Positions 9,157 through 17,673 of a DNA stretch of 64,000 nt are shown here, piece by piece. The DNA lies in assembly GCA_027491785.1 (NCBI GenBank), contig JAOZGJ010000101.1:101007-165006 (forward strand), written 5' to 3'. Made by a program: the position numbers and the translations under genes. Every line of letters begins with the position of its first letter. Positions within the stretch are counted from its first letter, which is position 1. Below the pieces are notes generated by a model. It searched no databases and had not been told where the DNA came from. It saw only the letters and a list, made by a program, of their open reading frames with translations. This DNA comes from Thermoproteota archaeon (GTDB lineage: Archaea; Korarchaeota; Korarchaeia; Korarchaeales; Korarchaeaceae).

Positions 9157-9893
9157 TCTTGGAGGCTAGAGGTGTAACTAAAAGGTTTGGTGGATTAGTT
9201 GCTGTCGATAATGTGAGCTTTTATGTAAAGGAAGGCGAAATTTTCGGGATAATAGGGCCTAATGGAGCTGGGAAGACTACCCTCTTCAATGTAATAACAG
9301 GTTTTTATGAGCCCGATGAGGGCAGGATATTCTTCATGGGGAATGACATAACTGGCAAAAAGCCTCATAAGCTAGCAAAACTTGGCTTAACTAGAACTTG
9401 GCAGATAGTTAAGCCTTTCTTAGGGATGAAAGTGATAGATAATGTCTTAGTTCCCATATATGCAACTAAGGGAATAGTCACTGGATTGGATGAGAGAGAT
9501 GCCATAGAAAGAGCTGAGGAGATATTAGATTTCGTTGGTTTGCTTCATAGAAAGGAGAATTTGGCGGAGACACTCCCTCATGGGGAGAGAAAGCGGTTGG
9601 AGATAGCTCGTGCACTAGCAACTGAGCCAAAGATGTTGATGTTAGACGAACCAGCTGGAGGCTTAACACCTAAGGAGATGGATGAAGTCATGGAAGTAGT
9701 TAAGAAGGTAAGGGATTCTGGCGTCACAATCACGATAATAGAACACAACATGAGAGTGATAATGAATATTTGCGAGAGGATAATGGTGCTTAATTTTGGG
9801 GAGAAGATTGCTGAGGGAACTCCTGAGGAGATATCCCGGAATGATGACGTGATAAAAGCCTATTTGGGGGAGAGGTTTCATGCTAGAAGTTAA
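9153..9893 (+). CDS. livG: Branched-chain amino acid ABC transporter ATPase LivG
   Basis: This 246-residue ATP-binding subunit energises the LivHM channel. The Walker A GPNGAGKTTLFN is at about residues 34-45. The signature is LPHGERKRLEIARAL, where PHGE replaces the usual LSGG, as is common in LivG. Walker B is MLMLDEPAGG and the switch His is in IIEHNM. The insertion after Walker A (RTWQIVKPF) is also LivG-like. The ATG overlaps the livM stop. Confidence 0.94.
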   Translation: MILEARGVTKRFGGLVAVDNVSFYVKEGEIFGIIGPNGAGKTTLFNVITGFYEPDEGRIFFMGNDITGKKPHKLAKLGLTRTWQIVKPFLGMKVIDNVLVPIYATKGIVTGLDERDAIERAEEILDFVGLLHRKENLAETLPHGERKRLEIARALATEPKMLMLDEPAGGLTPKEMDEVMEVVKKVRDSGVTITIIEHNMRVIMNICERIMVLNFGEKIAEGTPEEISRNDDVIKAYLGERFHARS

Positions 9894-10587
9894 GGAGTTA
9901 TCTGCTGCTTACGGTAAGGCTATTGCCCTTAAGAGTGTATCTCTTAAGGTAAATAGAGGGGAGATAGTTTCCCTAATTGGAGCTAATGGAGCGGGAAAAA
10001 CAACGACGCTGAGGGTCATTACGGGCATTATCAGGCCCCTTAGGGGAGAAGTAATATTCAAAGGAAAATCTCTAGTGGGCATGGAGCCGTATCAAATTGC
10101 CTCCATAGGGATCATACACGTTCCCGAAGGAAGGGGGCTCTTCCCTAACATGACTGTAAGGGAAAATCTGGAGATGGGTGCTTTCCTTAGGAAGGATAAG
10201 GATGGCATAGAAAGGGACCTGGATTTCGTTTTCTCTTTATTCCCTGTATTAAAGGAAAGAGAAAAGCAGCTGGCTGGTACATTAAGTGGCGGTGAGCAGC
10301 AGATGCTAGCTATAGGCAAGGGATTAATGGGGGATCCTACTCTCATGTTATTAGATGAACCCTCTCTTGGGCTCGCTCCTATGCTTGTGGATAAGATATT
10401 CGATACCATTACGCAGATAAACAAGGAGAAAGGTACCACTATTCTCATTGCAGAGCAAAACGCCTATATGGCTTTAAGCATATCCCATAGAGCATATGTC
10501 ATTGAAAACGGTAGTACAGTGATGGAAGGCAGTGGAGAAGAGTTATTAGGTAATGAGCATGTTAGAAAGGCATATCTGGGAATGTAA
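9880..10587 (+). CDS. livF: Branched-chain amino acid ABC transporter ATPase LivF
   Basis: This 235-residue ATPase partners LivG. It shows Walker A GANGAGKTTTLR near residue 35, the LivF-typical VPEGRGLFPNMTVRENLEMGA, the signature LSGGEQQMLAIGKGL, Walker B LMLLDEPSLGLAP and switch EQN. It overlaps livG by 14 bases and ends the transporter operon. The convergent acnX gene ends 9 bases further on. Confidence 0.94.
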   Translation: MLEVKELSAAYGKAIALKSVSLKVNRGEIVSLIGANGAGKTTTLRVITGIIRPLRGEVIFKGKSLVGMEPYQIASIGIIHVPEGRGLFPNMTVRENLEMGAFLRKDKDGIERDLDFVFSLFPVLKEREKQLAGTLSGGEQQMLAIGKGLMGDPTLMLLDEPSLGLAPMLVDKIFDTITQINKEKGTTILIAEQNAYMALSISHRAYVIENGSTVMEGSGEELLGNEHVRKAYLGM

Positions 10588-10596
10588 GCATGCTAG

Positions 10597-12033
10597 CTAG
10601 GCTATTACACTATACCTTTCTATTATTTTTTCTAGACTAAGAACCTCTACTTCCATCCCCCTTAAAGTTCTTAGATATTTGGCTGCCTTTGTTGAATTAG
10701 TTGTTACTTTCTTTATGCCCATATCCTCTAAAGGAGAAACAACCATGCACGTATCTGCCCATACTTCGGCGCCAAACTTCTTAAGTATGTAAATCAATTT
10801 GGATCTTTCTATCTGAGAAAGTACGGCTCTAGAAGTATAAAGCCAGAATCTTGTAGTTGCAATACGGCTGCTTACCAGTGAAGCTATTCTCTTAAATTCG
10901 CTGAGAGAGAGGTGAGGGCAGCCGATTACCACTAGATCTGATCCCCCTTCAAAGGTGCTCAGCTCTTCTAATATAGTCCTTAGATCGTTTAAGCTAACTC
11001 TTACGGCCTTAGCTGGCTCCTTAAATGTGTTAGGAGTTACTCTGGGTATATGAAAGATCTCTATTGAGCCGGATGCAGCACCAGCAGCAGCTAATGCCTT
11101 TAATTCGGGAGTAGATGCTTCTTCTATCCCTCTATATAAGGGAACGGAGTTAGGATATTCCCTTCCAACAAAATAAGCTAGCGCATAATAGTCAACTAGC
11201 CTGTTTAAATCTCCTTCCAACTCTACAGTTATGGTGGGCTCCCGATTTTTATCTAAATGCTTTCCATACAATGGGGTATAGCCTGTAGCTGCGGCTATTA
11301 TCGTCTTTGTTCCTCCCTCTCTGTTAGTTCTAGCTCCAATTACGCTATTTATGAATGAGACAGCACTAGATTCTCCCCAAGACACATGTTCTCTATAGTG
11401 AGGGAGGTTTCCTGCTAGATAGGGGGTACATGTAAACGAGGGTATTGCTCCCATATTCATTAGAGATTCGACTATGCCTATCTGCCCCTCAGCGAATTTC
11501 TCTGGTACACCCATCTCCCTCCACTTATAGAGATCCATCCCCAAGGGGTTTGTTGTAGCAGTTACCCTGAACCTAACCTTATCCTCAATATCCTTAAGCC
11601 ATCGTTTTCCCGCTTCTCCTATAGTGGCATATGAAACCCCAGATATGTGTGCTGAATATATCCTTACGAACCCTTCAGCATCAGATATAGATGCCTCTCT
11701 CTCTAAATACCTCTTAAACTCCTCTCTGGTACTCTCATCTTCCAATCTAACTTCCTTAGCCCCTTTAATTTCTACAGGAATTCCAGCCAGTTCAGCGCTT
11801 ATAGTGATGCTGTCAGGCTCTTCTAATATTATTTTAGCAGGAGCTGTTCCATACATTTTGAGGGCAAAAAATGTATATGCACCAACTGTTGATCCTATTG
11901 AATGGGGAACATAGATTATTTTACCTGATAGGCTCTCTCCTCGCTGTGGATGATCTCGCTGTATGATCTTACCTGTCTTAACATCTATCCCATCAAGCCA
12001 AGAGATGGGTGCCGTTAACCTGAGTTCATTCAA
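10597..12033 (-). CDS. Aconitase X, fused swivel + catalytic domains; candidate mevalonate 5-phosphate dehydratase
   Basis: This 478-residue protein joins two modules that archaea usually encode as separate genes. Residues 1 to about 115 are the DUF126 swivel domain (RGESLSGK, VPHSIGSTVGAY). Residues about 120-478 are the DUF521 catalytic domain. Three cysteines at about 202 (FTCTPY), 372 (IGCPHLS) and 429 (DTCMVV) match the expected [4Fe-4S] ligands, so the enzyme looks intact. Archaeal AcnX is known to dehydrate mevalonate 5-phosphate in the modified mevalonate pathway; bacterial fused forms act on hydroxyproline isomers. A UbiD gene (36515) and prenyl synthase (21854) in the window favour the mevalonate role. 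It overlaps the upstream M42 gene by ATGA. Confidence 0.85.
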   Translation of the reverse strand: MNELRLTAPISWLDGIDVKTGKIIQRDHPQRGESLSGKIIYVPHSIGSTVGAYTFFALKMYGTAPAKIILEEPDSITISAELAGIPVEIKGAKEVRLEDESTREEFKRYLEREASISDAEGFVRIYSAHISGVSYATIGEAGKRWLKDIEDKVRFRVTATTNPLGMDLYKWREMGVPEKFAEGQIGIVESLMNMGAIPSFTCTPYLAGNLPHYREHVSWGESSAVSFINSVIGARTNREGGTKTIIAAATGYTPLYGKHLDKNREPTITVELEGDLNRLVDYYALAYFVGREYPNSVPLYRGIEEASTPELKALAAAGAASGSIEIFHIPRVTPNTFKEPAKAVRVSLNDLRTILEELSTFEGGSDLVVIGCPHLSLSEFKRIASLVSSRIATTRFWLYTSRAVLSQIERSKLIYILKKFGAEVWADTCMVVSPLEDMGIKKVTTNSTKAAKYLRTLRGMEVEVLSLEKIIERYSVIA

Positions 12034-13112
12034 ATTTCAGTAAACCTCCTGACTGTATCCATATCAATACGCTTTATAAGAGCCATTAATAGTTTTATAG
12101 CGGCCTCTACATCATCGGGAGACATTATAGAGCTATGAGAATGTATATGTCTGGTAGGTACTCCTAGAACGATCGAGGGAACTCCGTATTTGTGTAGGTG
12201 TACCCTGCCAGCATCTGTTCCTCCTCTTACTGCTGATAATTGATATGGTATGTTCTCCTCCTCTGCTATATCTATCACGAACTCCTTGAGCCTAGCGTTA
12301 GGGATCATGCTCCTATCCCATGTAAGTATTGAAACACCTTCTCCCATTTTACTAGGAGCTTCACTAGGTGAAACACCTGGAGAATCACCAGCTATATCAA
12401 CATCGACCGCTATGAAAACATCGGGATCAACAACGTCTGCTGCTGTTTCTGCCCCTCTTAAACCGACTTCCTCTTGAACAGTAGATACAGCGTAATATGT
12501 ATTAGGATGGCTTATCTCTTGTTCCTTCAATCTCTTTAATGTCTCCATAACTATAAAAGCTCCTATTCTATCATCAAAAGCCTTTCCTAGCCACGCTTTT
12601 CCATTTCTAAGGACTTCAAAGGGCGATAATGGTGCTACTGGGTCCCCTATCCTTATACCCATCTCTTTTATCTGATCCTTATTCTTAGCTCCGACATCTA
12701 TATAGAGATCCTTGAATTCAAGAGGCTTTTTCCTCTCCTCAGGAGTCATTAAATGAGGAGGTTTACTTGTAATGACTCCAACATAATCTCCCTTCTTTGT
12801 TCTTATTATGACCCTATGAGCCGGTAGTGTTGTCGTAACCCAACCGCCTAGTGGTTCAAATCTCAGGAAGCCATTATCTTCTATGGAAACTACTATGAAT
12901 CCGACTTCGTCGGCATGCCCCGAGGCCATTACCCTCGGTCGATCGCTAATGCCTACCTTCTTCAGTATAAGGGATCCCAGTTTATCTGAAAGGACTTCGT
13001 CGGAGTATGGAGAGTATCTATCCTTTAACATCTTTAACGGTTCTATTTCAAATCCAGATGGGCCAAAAGCTTCGGAGAACCTTGAAAAGAAAGATACAGC
13101 TTCGTCTTCCAT
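12030..13112 (-). CDS. M42 family metallopeptidase
   Basis: A 360-residue M42 peptidase, typically a large tetrahedral (TET) cytosolic aminopeptidase that trims peptides. Metal ligands are visible: H66 and D68 (SGHADEVGF), D180/D181 (KAFDDRIGA), the catalytic E214-E215 (TVQEEVGLRG), an Asp in AVDVD, and H in PTRHIHS near residue 323. The ATG at 13112 lies about 28 bases from the centre of an AT-rich element shared with the divergent SIS gene, consistent with leaderless translation. It is co-transcribed with acnX through a 4-base overlap. Confidence 0.93.
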   Translation of the reverse strand: MEDEAVSFFSRFSEAFGPSGFEIEPLKMLKDRYSPYSDEVLSDKLGSLILKKVGISDRPRVMASGHADEVGFIVVSIEDNGFLRFEPLGGWVTTTLPAHRVIIRTKKGDYVGVITSKPPHLMTPEERKKPLEFKDLYIDVGAKNKDQIKEMGIRIGDPVAPLSPFEVLRNGKAWLGKAFDDRIGAFIVMETLKRLKEQEISHPNTYYAVSTVQEEVGLRGAETAADVVDPDVFIAVDVDIAGDSPGVSPSEAPSKMGEGVSILTWDRSMIPNARLKEFVIDIAEEENIPYQLSAVRGGTDAGRVHLHKYGVPSIVLGVPTRHIHSHSSIMSPDDVEAAIKLLMALIKRIDMDTVRRFTEI

Positions 13113-13131
13113 ATGGATTGATCTTCCGACA

Positions 13132-13147
13132 GATAAATAACTTTATC
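13132..13147. promoter_or_regulatory. Symmetric AT element shared by divergent M42 and SIS genes
   Basis: GATAAA-TAAC-TTTATC is a perfect 6-base inverted repeat whose two halves read as TATA-like in opposite directions. Its centre is about 28 bases from the M42 ATG and 32 from the SIS ATG, so each gene would start at or near its transcript 5' end. Confidence 0.5.
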
Positions 13148-13171
13148 CTAGGTTACTTGTTTAGATTTCTA

Positions 13172-14191
13172 ATGAGCGAGAAGGAGCCTGGAATCTACAT
13201 GGCCTCGGAGATAAAGGAACAGCCAGAAGCTGTCAGAAGAACATTACTAGAGGCGAAATCCGAAGCCTCCTTGGCTGCCCAATATCTCCTGAATAGGTTC
13301 ATCTACACGACCGGTAGCGGGTCCAGCTATCATGCATCGCTCGTGTTAAACAGAACTTTGATGAGAATAGCAGGATCCAAGGTAACCTCCATACCTGCTT
13401 CTGAACTACCTAATTGGATTCCGTCTGATCTTAAGAACTCAGCTTTAATAGCGTTCTCGCAAAGTGGGGAGAGCAAGGATGTCATAATAGCGGTGAATGA
13501 ATTCAGGAAGAGAGCTCCAAATGACCCCATCATATCAATAACAAACACGGAAAATAGCACTTTAGCCTCTATATCCGATATCACGATATTGACTAGAGCT
13601 GGAAGGGAGAAAGCTATCGCAGCAACTAAGAGTTATACTGCACAACTAGCCGCATCTATCCTGCTTTCCCTTGAGCTAGCTAAGATAAAGGGATTAGATA
13701 TACAACTACTTGAAGGAGAGTTATTAAAGCTACCTAGCAAAATGAATCAGGTAATCTCCAATATAGATGTTATAGAGGATATAGCGGGTAGAATAAAGGA
13801 TAAAATAGTTGGTTTTGTTCTTGGTAAGGGGCCTAATTATCCAACAGCTCTAGAGGCAGCCCTCAAGCTCAGGGAAACATCGAACCTTCATTATGTTGGC
13901 TATGCTGCCAGAGAGTTCCTCCATGGGCCTATACAGCTCGTAGCTATGGGAACTCCTGTTATCTTCCTGAACTGGACTGAGATAACCGAGGTCATTGAGA
14001 AAGTCGAATCCTTTGGAGGAGAAATAATCAGAGTAGGAGATAAGGGCGAGATTCCGGTTCCTTACACGGCATATGAGCTATCTCCCCTCTTGATGGTGAT
14101 ACCTATGCAACTGTTATCCTATAGGTTATCCCTTTTAAGAGGGTTGGATCCGGATAAGCCGGAGAAGCTATCAAAGGTGGTGACCGAATGA
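13172..14191 (+). CDS. SIS-domain aldose-ketose isomerase/deaminase (GlmS C-terminal-like)
   Basis: This 339-residue protein consists of two sugar-isomerase (SIS) domains like the C-terminal half of glucosamine-6-phosphate synthase, with no glutaminase domain. The first SIS has YTTGSGSSYHASLV and IAFSQSGESKDV. The second has VLGKGPNYPTALEAALKLRETS followed by AAREFLHGPIQ, the phosphosugar-binding and catalytic region. Archaeal relatives include a glucosamine-6-phosphate deaminase, so deamination or an ammonia-dependent amination are both possible. I chose ATG 13172 over a track start at 13007 because the upstream part overlaps the divergent gene and is not family-like. It overlaps the next gene by ATGA. 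Confidence 0.85.
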   Translation: MSEKEPGIYMASEIKEQPEAVRRTLLEAKSEASLAAQYLLNRFIYTTGSGSSYHASLVLNRTLMRIAGSKVTSIPASELPNWIPSDLKNSALIAFSQSGESKDVIIAVNEFRKRAPNDPIISITNTENSTLASISDITILTRAGREKAIAATKSYTAQLAASILLSLELAKIKGLDIQLLEGELLKLPSKMNQVISNIDVIEDIAGRIKDKIVGFVLGKGPNYPTALEAALKLRETSNLHYVGYAAREFLHGPIQLVAMGTPVIFLNWTEITEVIEKVESFGGEIIRVGDKGEIPVPYTAYELSPLLMVIPMQLLSYRLSLLRGLDPDKPEKLSKVVTE

Positions 14192-14841
14192 AACTCCTTC
14201 TGCTAGAAATAGATAATGTTTTGTATGATTCCAATCTCCTGAAGGGCGTAGCTAGGGAATGGGCTCTTACCGCTATGAAGGAAGCAGGCTTCCCAGTTGA
14301 TTATGATACAGCAATGAGCGTTCTGAAGGAAGTGATAAGGGAGAAAGGAGAGGACTATCCCTACCATTTTAATGAGCTCATGTTGAGGCTTGGATTGAAA
14401 GAGGATTATAGGGTAATTGCAGCAGGTGTAATAGCTTACCATGATGTTAAGAGAGCCTTTTTAAAACCTCTTCCAGGTATAATCGATGCGATATTAGCGG
14501 CAAGGGAATCAGGCTTGAATATAGGGGTAATCTCTAGAGGAGATCCTGTGAAGGAGTGGGAAAAGGTAATAAGGCTAGGAGTTCATCACCTCATCCACTC
14601 ATCTTGGATAGGTCCTCACTTTTCATTAAAAGACGTATTCTCCGATGGATTTGATCCAAAAAAGACGATATTGATCGCTAATAGTGATAAAATAGTTAGG
14701 GAAGCTAAGGAAATGAATGTGAAATTTCTAGTGCTTTTAACGGAAAATGGAGCTGAGGTTATCGAAGAGGGTAGGAGTAAGGAGGTATATGAGACTTGGC
14801 GAATAGGAACTGCTGTAAGAAACCTTTTAAGAAGGCTATAG
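14188..14841 (+). CDS. HAD-superfamily-like protein with altered nucleophile motif
   Basis: A 217-residue protein with HAD hydrolase architecture: an N-terminal beta strand (LLLLEIDNVLYD), helical cap, then VISRGDPVKEWEKVIRLG (motif II) and a late strand (ILIANSDK). Active HAD phosphatases need DxDx(T/V) in motif I. Here residue 7 is Glu where the nucleophilic Asp should be, and only the second Asp (residue 9) is kept. It may therefore be inactive, a binding protein, or altered in chemistry. It is translationally coupled to the SIS gene and overlaps coaD by 46 bases. Confidence 0.75.
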   Translation: MKLLLLEIDNVLYDSNLLKGVAREWALTAMKEAGFPVDYDTAMSVLKEVIREKGEDYPYHFNELMLRLGLKEDYRVIAAGVIAYHDVKRAFLKPLPGIIDAILAARESGLNIGVISRGDPVKEWEKVIRLGVHHLIHSSWIGPHFSLKDVFSDGFDPKKTILIANSDKIVREAKEMNVKFLVLLTENGAEVIEEGRSKEVYETWRIGTAVRNLLRRL

Positions 14842-15284
14842 TTGGAGGGGCCTTCGACAGATTTCACAAGGGGCATAGGATCCTCATAGATACCGCTATA
14901 AGACTAGCTGATAGTATCTTAATAGGATTGGCAGATGGTCCCTTACTCACTGCGAAACCCTTTAAGGAGAAAATAATGCCCTACGAAGAAAGGAAGGCTC
15001 TTATTTATAACTACCTAAAGGAAAAGAATATACCATTTAATATTGTTAAAATAATTGAACCAATAGGTCCCGCTGGTACCGATGAAGAGGCGGATGTCAT
15101 AGTGGTATCACCAGAGACTTATGAGAGGGCCCTGATGATAAATGAGGAAAGGGCTTCAAACGGTCTTAAGGAGCTATTTATTGTAGTTATACCGACTATA
15201 ATGGCCGAGGATGGAAAACCACTCAAATCCCATAGGATAAGAGCCGGTGAGATAGATTCCGAAGGCCGCCTTATGGGGAATTAA
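14796..15284 (+). CDS. coaD: Phosphopantetheine adenylyltransferase, archaeal/eukaryotic type
   Basis: This 162-residue nucleotidyltransferase adds AMP to 4'-phosphopantetheine to form dephospho-CoA. The nucleotide-binding motif is GGAFDRFHKGH (about residues 18-28), matching GGTFDxLHxGH, and KSHRIRAGEID matches the second SxTxxR-like motif. The only in-frame start before the conserved core is TTG at 14796. GGAGGT nine bases upstream supports it, although it lies within the HAD gene. T-rich sequence after the stop may terminate the three-gene operon. Confidence 0.9.
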   Translation: MANRNCCKKPFKKAIVGGAFDRFHKGHRILIDTAIRLADSILIGLADGPLLTAKPFKEKIMPYEERKALIYNYLKEKNIPFNIVKIIEPIGPAGTDEEADVIVVSPETYERALMINEERASNGLKELFIVVIPTIMAEDGKPLKSHRIRAGEIDSEGRLMGN

Positions 15285-15333
15285 TGCGCTAAATTTTTCT
15301 TCTAATAGACAAGCCTAGCTTTGGTGTTGAGGC

Positions 15334-16482
15334 TTGTATGTCGAGCCAGGAATTCACCTAATGCAGGGTGATGAGGCAATAGTAGAGGGCTCACTGATAG
15401 CAGGATGCCGATTTTTTGCCGGTTATCCTATAACACCTGCAACGGAGATCGCTGAGAGAATGTCACGGAGGATGCCTCAAGTAGGCGGGATCTTCATCCA
15501 GATGGAAGATGAGCTGGCTTCTATAATGGCGATAATAGGTGCCTCTTGGGCTGGAAGAAAGGCCATGACAGCTACTAGTGGCCCAGGATACTCTCTCATG
15601 CAAGAAGGATTGGGATATGCGATAATTACAGAGGTTCCCATAGTGATAACCGATGTGCAGAGAGGTGGTCCCTCAACAGGACTTGTTACTTTGCCTTCTC
15701 AGGGAGATGTGATGCAGGCAAGATGGGGAAGCCATGGGGACTATTCAGTAATAACTTTAGCCCCCTCGAGTGCCCAAGATATGTTTGATCTCTCAATTAA
15801 AGCCTTTAATTTGGCAGAGCAGTATAGAAACCCTGTAGTGATAATGGCAGATGAAGTTATAGCCCATGTGCGTGAGCCTGTGAAGGTCCCCTCCCTTGAT
15901 GAGATAGAAATTGTAGAGAGAAGGAAACCTAAAGTCCCTCCTGAAGAGTATATACCTTACTTGCCTGATCCGGGTGAGTGGGTAGCTCCCATGCCAGCTT
16001 TTGGTGATGGATATAATGTACTAGTGGAAAGCGTGATGCACGATGAATTCGGTCATAGAATAGGGACTAACCATGTTGCAGCTGAGAGGATGATAAAGAG
16101 GCTGTATTATAAGATAGAGAAGAACGTTGAGAAGATAGCTATGTATGAGAGGAGATACTTAGACGATGCCGATATAGCGGTAGTGGCATACGGATCTACT
16201 GCCAGAACCGCTTTAAGGGCTGTGAGGGAGGCTAGGAAGCTAGGGATAAAGGCAGGATTGATAAGGCTCATCACGCTCTGGCCATTTTATGATAAACTCA
16301 TTGAAGAAACTGCTTCCCAAGTTAAGGCCTTCGTGGTTCCTGAGATGAACATGGGTAAAATAGTTAGAGAAGTTGAAAGAGCATCGAAAGGTCAAGCTAA
16401 GGTAATACCTGTACCTAAAGTAGGTGGTGTTCTCCATCATCCGGATGATATTTTAAATGCCATAAAAATGGCTGAGAGGTGA
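15334..16482 (+). CDS. korA: 2-oxoacid:ferredoxin oxidoreductase alpha subunit
   Basis: A 382-residue alpha subunit of a ferredoxin-dependent 2-oxoacid oxidoreductase. The N-terminal domain has GCRFFAGYPITPATEIAERM, the substrate/CoA-side motif, followed by EDELASIMAIIGASWAG and TSGPGYSLMQEGLG. The C-terminal third is a transketolase-like domain (VVAYGSTARTALRAV, FVVPEMNMGK). The gene order alpha-beta-delta-gamma and the IQMEDELAS motif match 2-oxoglutarate-type enzymes, but 2-ketoisovalerate or a broader range cannot be excluded. The start is TTG at 15334, or possibly ATG at 15361. Confidence 0.88.
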   Translation: MYVEPGIHLMQGDEAIVEGSLIAGCRFFAGYPITPATEIAERMSRRMPQVGGIFIQMEDELASIMAIIGASWAGRKAMTATSGPGYSLMQEGLGYAIITEVPIVITDVQRGGPSTGLVTLPSQGDVMQARWGSHGDYSVITLAPSSAQDMFDLSIKAFNLAEQYRNPVVIMADEVIAHVREPVKVPSLDEIEIVERRKPKVPPEEYIPYLPDPGEWVAPMPAFGDGYNVLVESVMHDEFGHRIGTNHVAAERMIKRLYYKIEKNVEKIAMYERRYLDDADIAVVAYGSTARTALRAVREARKLGIKAGLIRLITLWPFYDKLIEETASQVKAFVVPEMNMGKIVREVERASKGQAKVIPVPKVGGVLHHPDDILNAIKMAER

Positions 16483-16486
16483 TTTT

Positions 16487-17329
16487 ATGCTATCCGATTC
16501 GGATTTTGAGCATATACTAGCTAAGAAGTATATGAGAACCGAGATAATGCCGCATGCTTTTTGTCCAGGATGCGGGCTTGGGATAATCGAGAGGATAATC
16601 CTTATGGCATTTGAGGAGTTAGGACGGGAGGAGTGGGAGAAAACTGTCTTTGTCTCAGGAATAGGGTGCTCTGGATGGACTCCTCTATACTTCAGGAGAG
16701 ATGCAGCCCATACATTGCATGGTAGGGCCCTAGCTTTTGCTACGGCACTTAAAGTATCGAGACCTGACCTAAACGTAATCGTTGTAATGGGAGATGGAGA
16801 CAGCATGGGAATTGGAGGTAACCATTTAATTCATGCAGCAAGGAGGAATATCGACCTCACAGCAATAATAGCGACAAACATGTTATATTCTCTGACAGGA
16901 GGACAGATGGCCCCAACGACCCCAGAGGGAGCTAGGACCCAGACCACACCTTATGGCAATATAGAGCCGAACTTCAATCTGATGGAACTTCTTAAGGCAG
17001 CTGGAGCGACCTACTTAGCTAAATGGACGACATATCATTTTATTCAAGCCAAAAACAGCATAAAGAAGGCCATAAAGCATAAGGGATTCGCAGCTGTAGA
17101 GATAGTCTTTCAATGTCCGACGTTCGCTGGAAGATACATCCTGAACAAACCTGATCCTAGGGACATGATGCAGTGGTTTAAGGAGAATTCCATACCCCTA
17201 AGCTTAGCTAAGAACAAGAGTCCAGAAGAGCTGAAGGGGAAGATAATCGTCGGTGAATATCTCCAGAGAACAGATAGAAAAGAGTATACTGAAAGGCTCA
17301 AGGAATTAGAGGCAAGGGCTAGGAGGTGA
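16487..17329 (+). CDS. korB: 2-oxoacid:ferredoxin oxidoreductase beta (TPP) subunit
   Basis: This 280-residue subunit binds thiamine pyrophosphate and a [4Fe-4S] cluster. Visible motifs are CPGCGLGIIER (about residues 24-34), SGIGCSGW, the TPP motif VVMGDGDSMGIGGNH and NMLYSLTGGQMAPTTPEG. It oxidatively decarboxylates 2-oxoacids to acyl-CoA with KorA, passing electrons to KorD clusters. The ATG at 16487 lies four bases after the korA stop. Confidence 0.93.
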   Translation: MLSDSDFEHILAKKYMRTEIMPHAFCPGCGLGIIERIILMAFEELGREEWEKTVFVSGIGCSGWTPLYFRRDAAHTLHGRALAFATALKVSRPDLNVIVVMGDGDSMGIGGNHLIHAARRNIDLTAIIATNMLYSLTGGQMAPTTPEGARTQTTPYGNIEPNFNLMELLKAAGATYLAKWTTYHFIQAKNSIKKAIKHKGFAAVEIVFQCPTFAGRYILNKPDPRDMMQWFKENSIPLSLAKNKSPEELKGKIIVGEYLQRTDRKEYTERLKELEARARR

Positions 17330-17334
17330 TTGAA

Positions 17335-17673
17335 ATGGCTTCTCCGGTCAAGGTGCAGCAGATAGTAGTCAGCGATAAACTATGCAAGGGATGTTACCTC
17401 TGTATATGGGCATGTCCTTGGGATGTATTCGAAATAAGCGAGGAAAGGAATTGGAGAGGAGTTAAGAAACCGGTAGCGGCGAGGATAGAGCAATGCAGAG
17501 CATGCAGGTTATGTGAATGGTACTGCCCAGACTTCGCTTTACAGATAATAGTTAATGAGAAGGAGGAGGAAGAAATTAGGGAAGTTGAGGAGAAATACGA
17601 GAAGCCATGGTTTGGTAGATTGAATAAGAGAGACGAGATAGTTAGTAAGGGGGTGTGGTGGCTTGAGGATTGA
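17335..17673 (+). CDS. korD: 2-oxoacid:ferredoxin oxidoreductase delta (ferredoxin) subunit
   Basis: A 112-residue ferredoxin-like subunit with two [4Fe-4S] motifs, CKGCYLCIWACP and CRACRLCEWYCP, separated by a charged linker. It relays electrons from the TPP subunit to soluble ferredoxin. I chose ATG 17335 because GGAGGTGA ends eight bases before it. The GTG at 17326 is part of that ribosome binding site. The acidic C-terminal tail is dispensable-looking. Confidence 0.92.
   Translation: MASPVKVQQIVVSDKLCKGCYLCIWACPWDVFEISEERNWRGVKKPVAARIEQCRACRLCEWYCPDFALQIIVNEKEEEEIREVEEKYEKPWFGRLNKRDEIVSKGVWWLED

Noticed and set aside
13007-13171. Upstream extension of the SIS gene
   Set aside because: It lies antisense within the M42 gene and the shared promoter; family members start near MSEKEPG.
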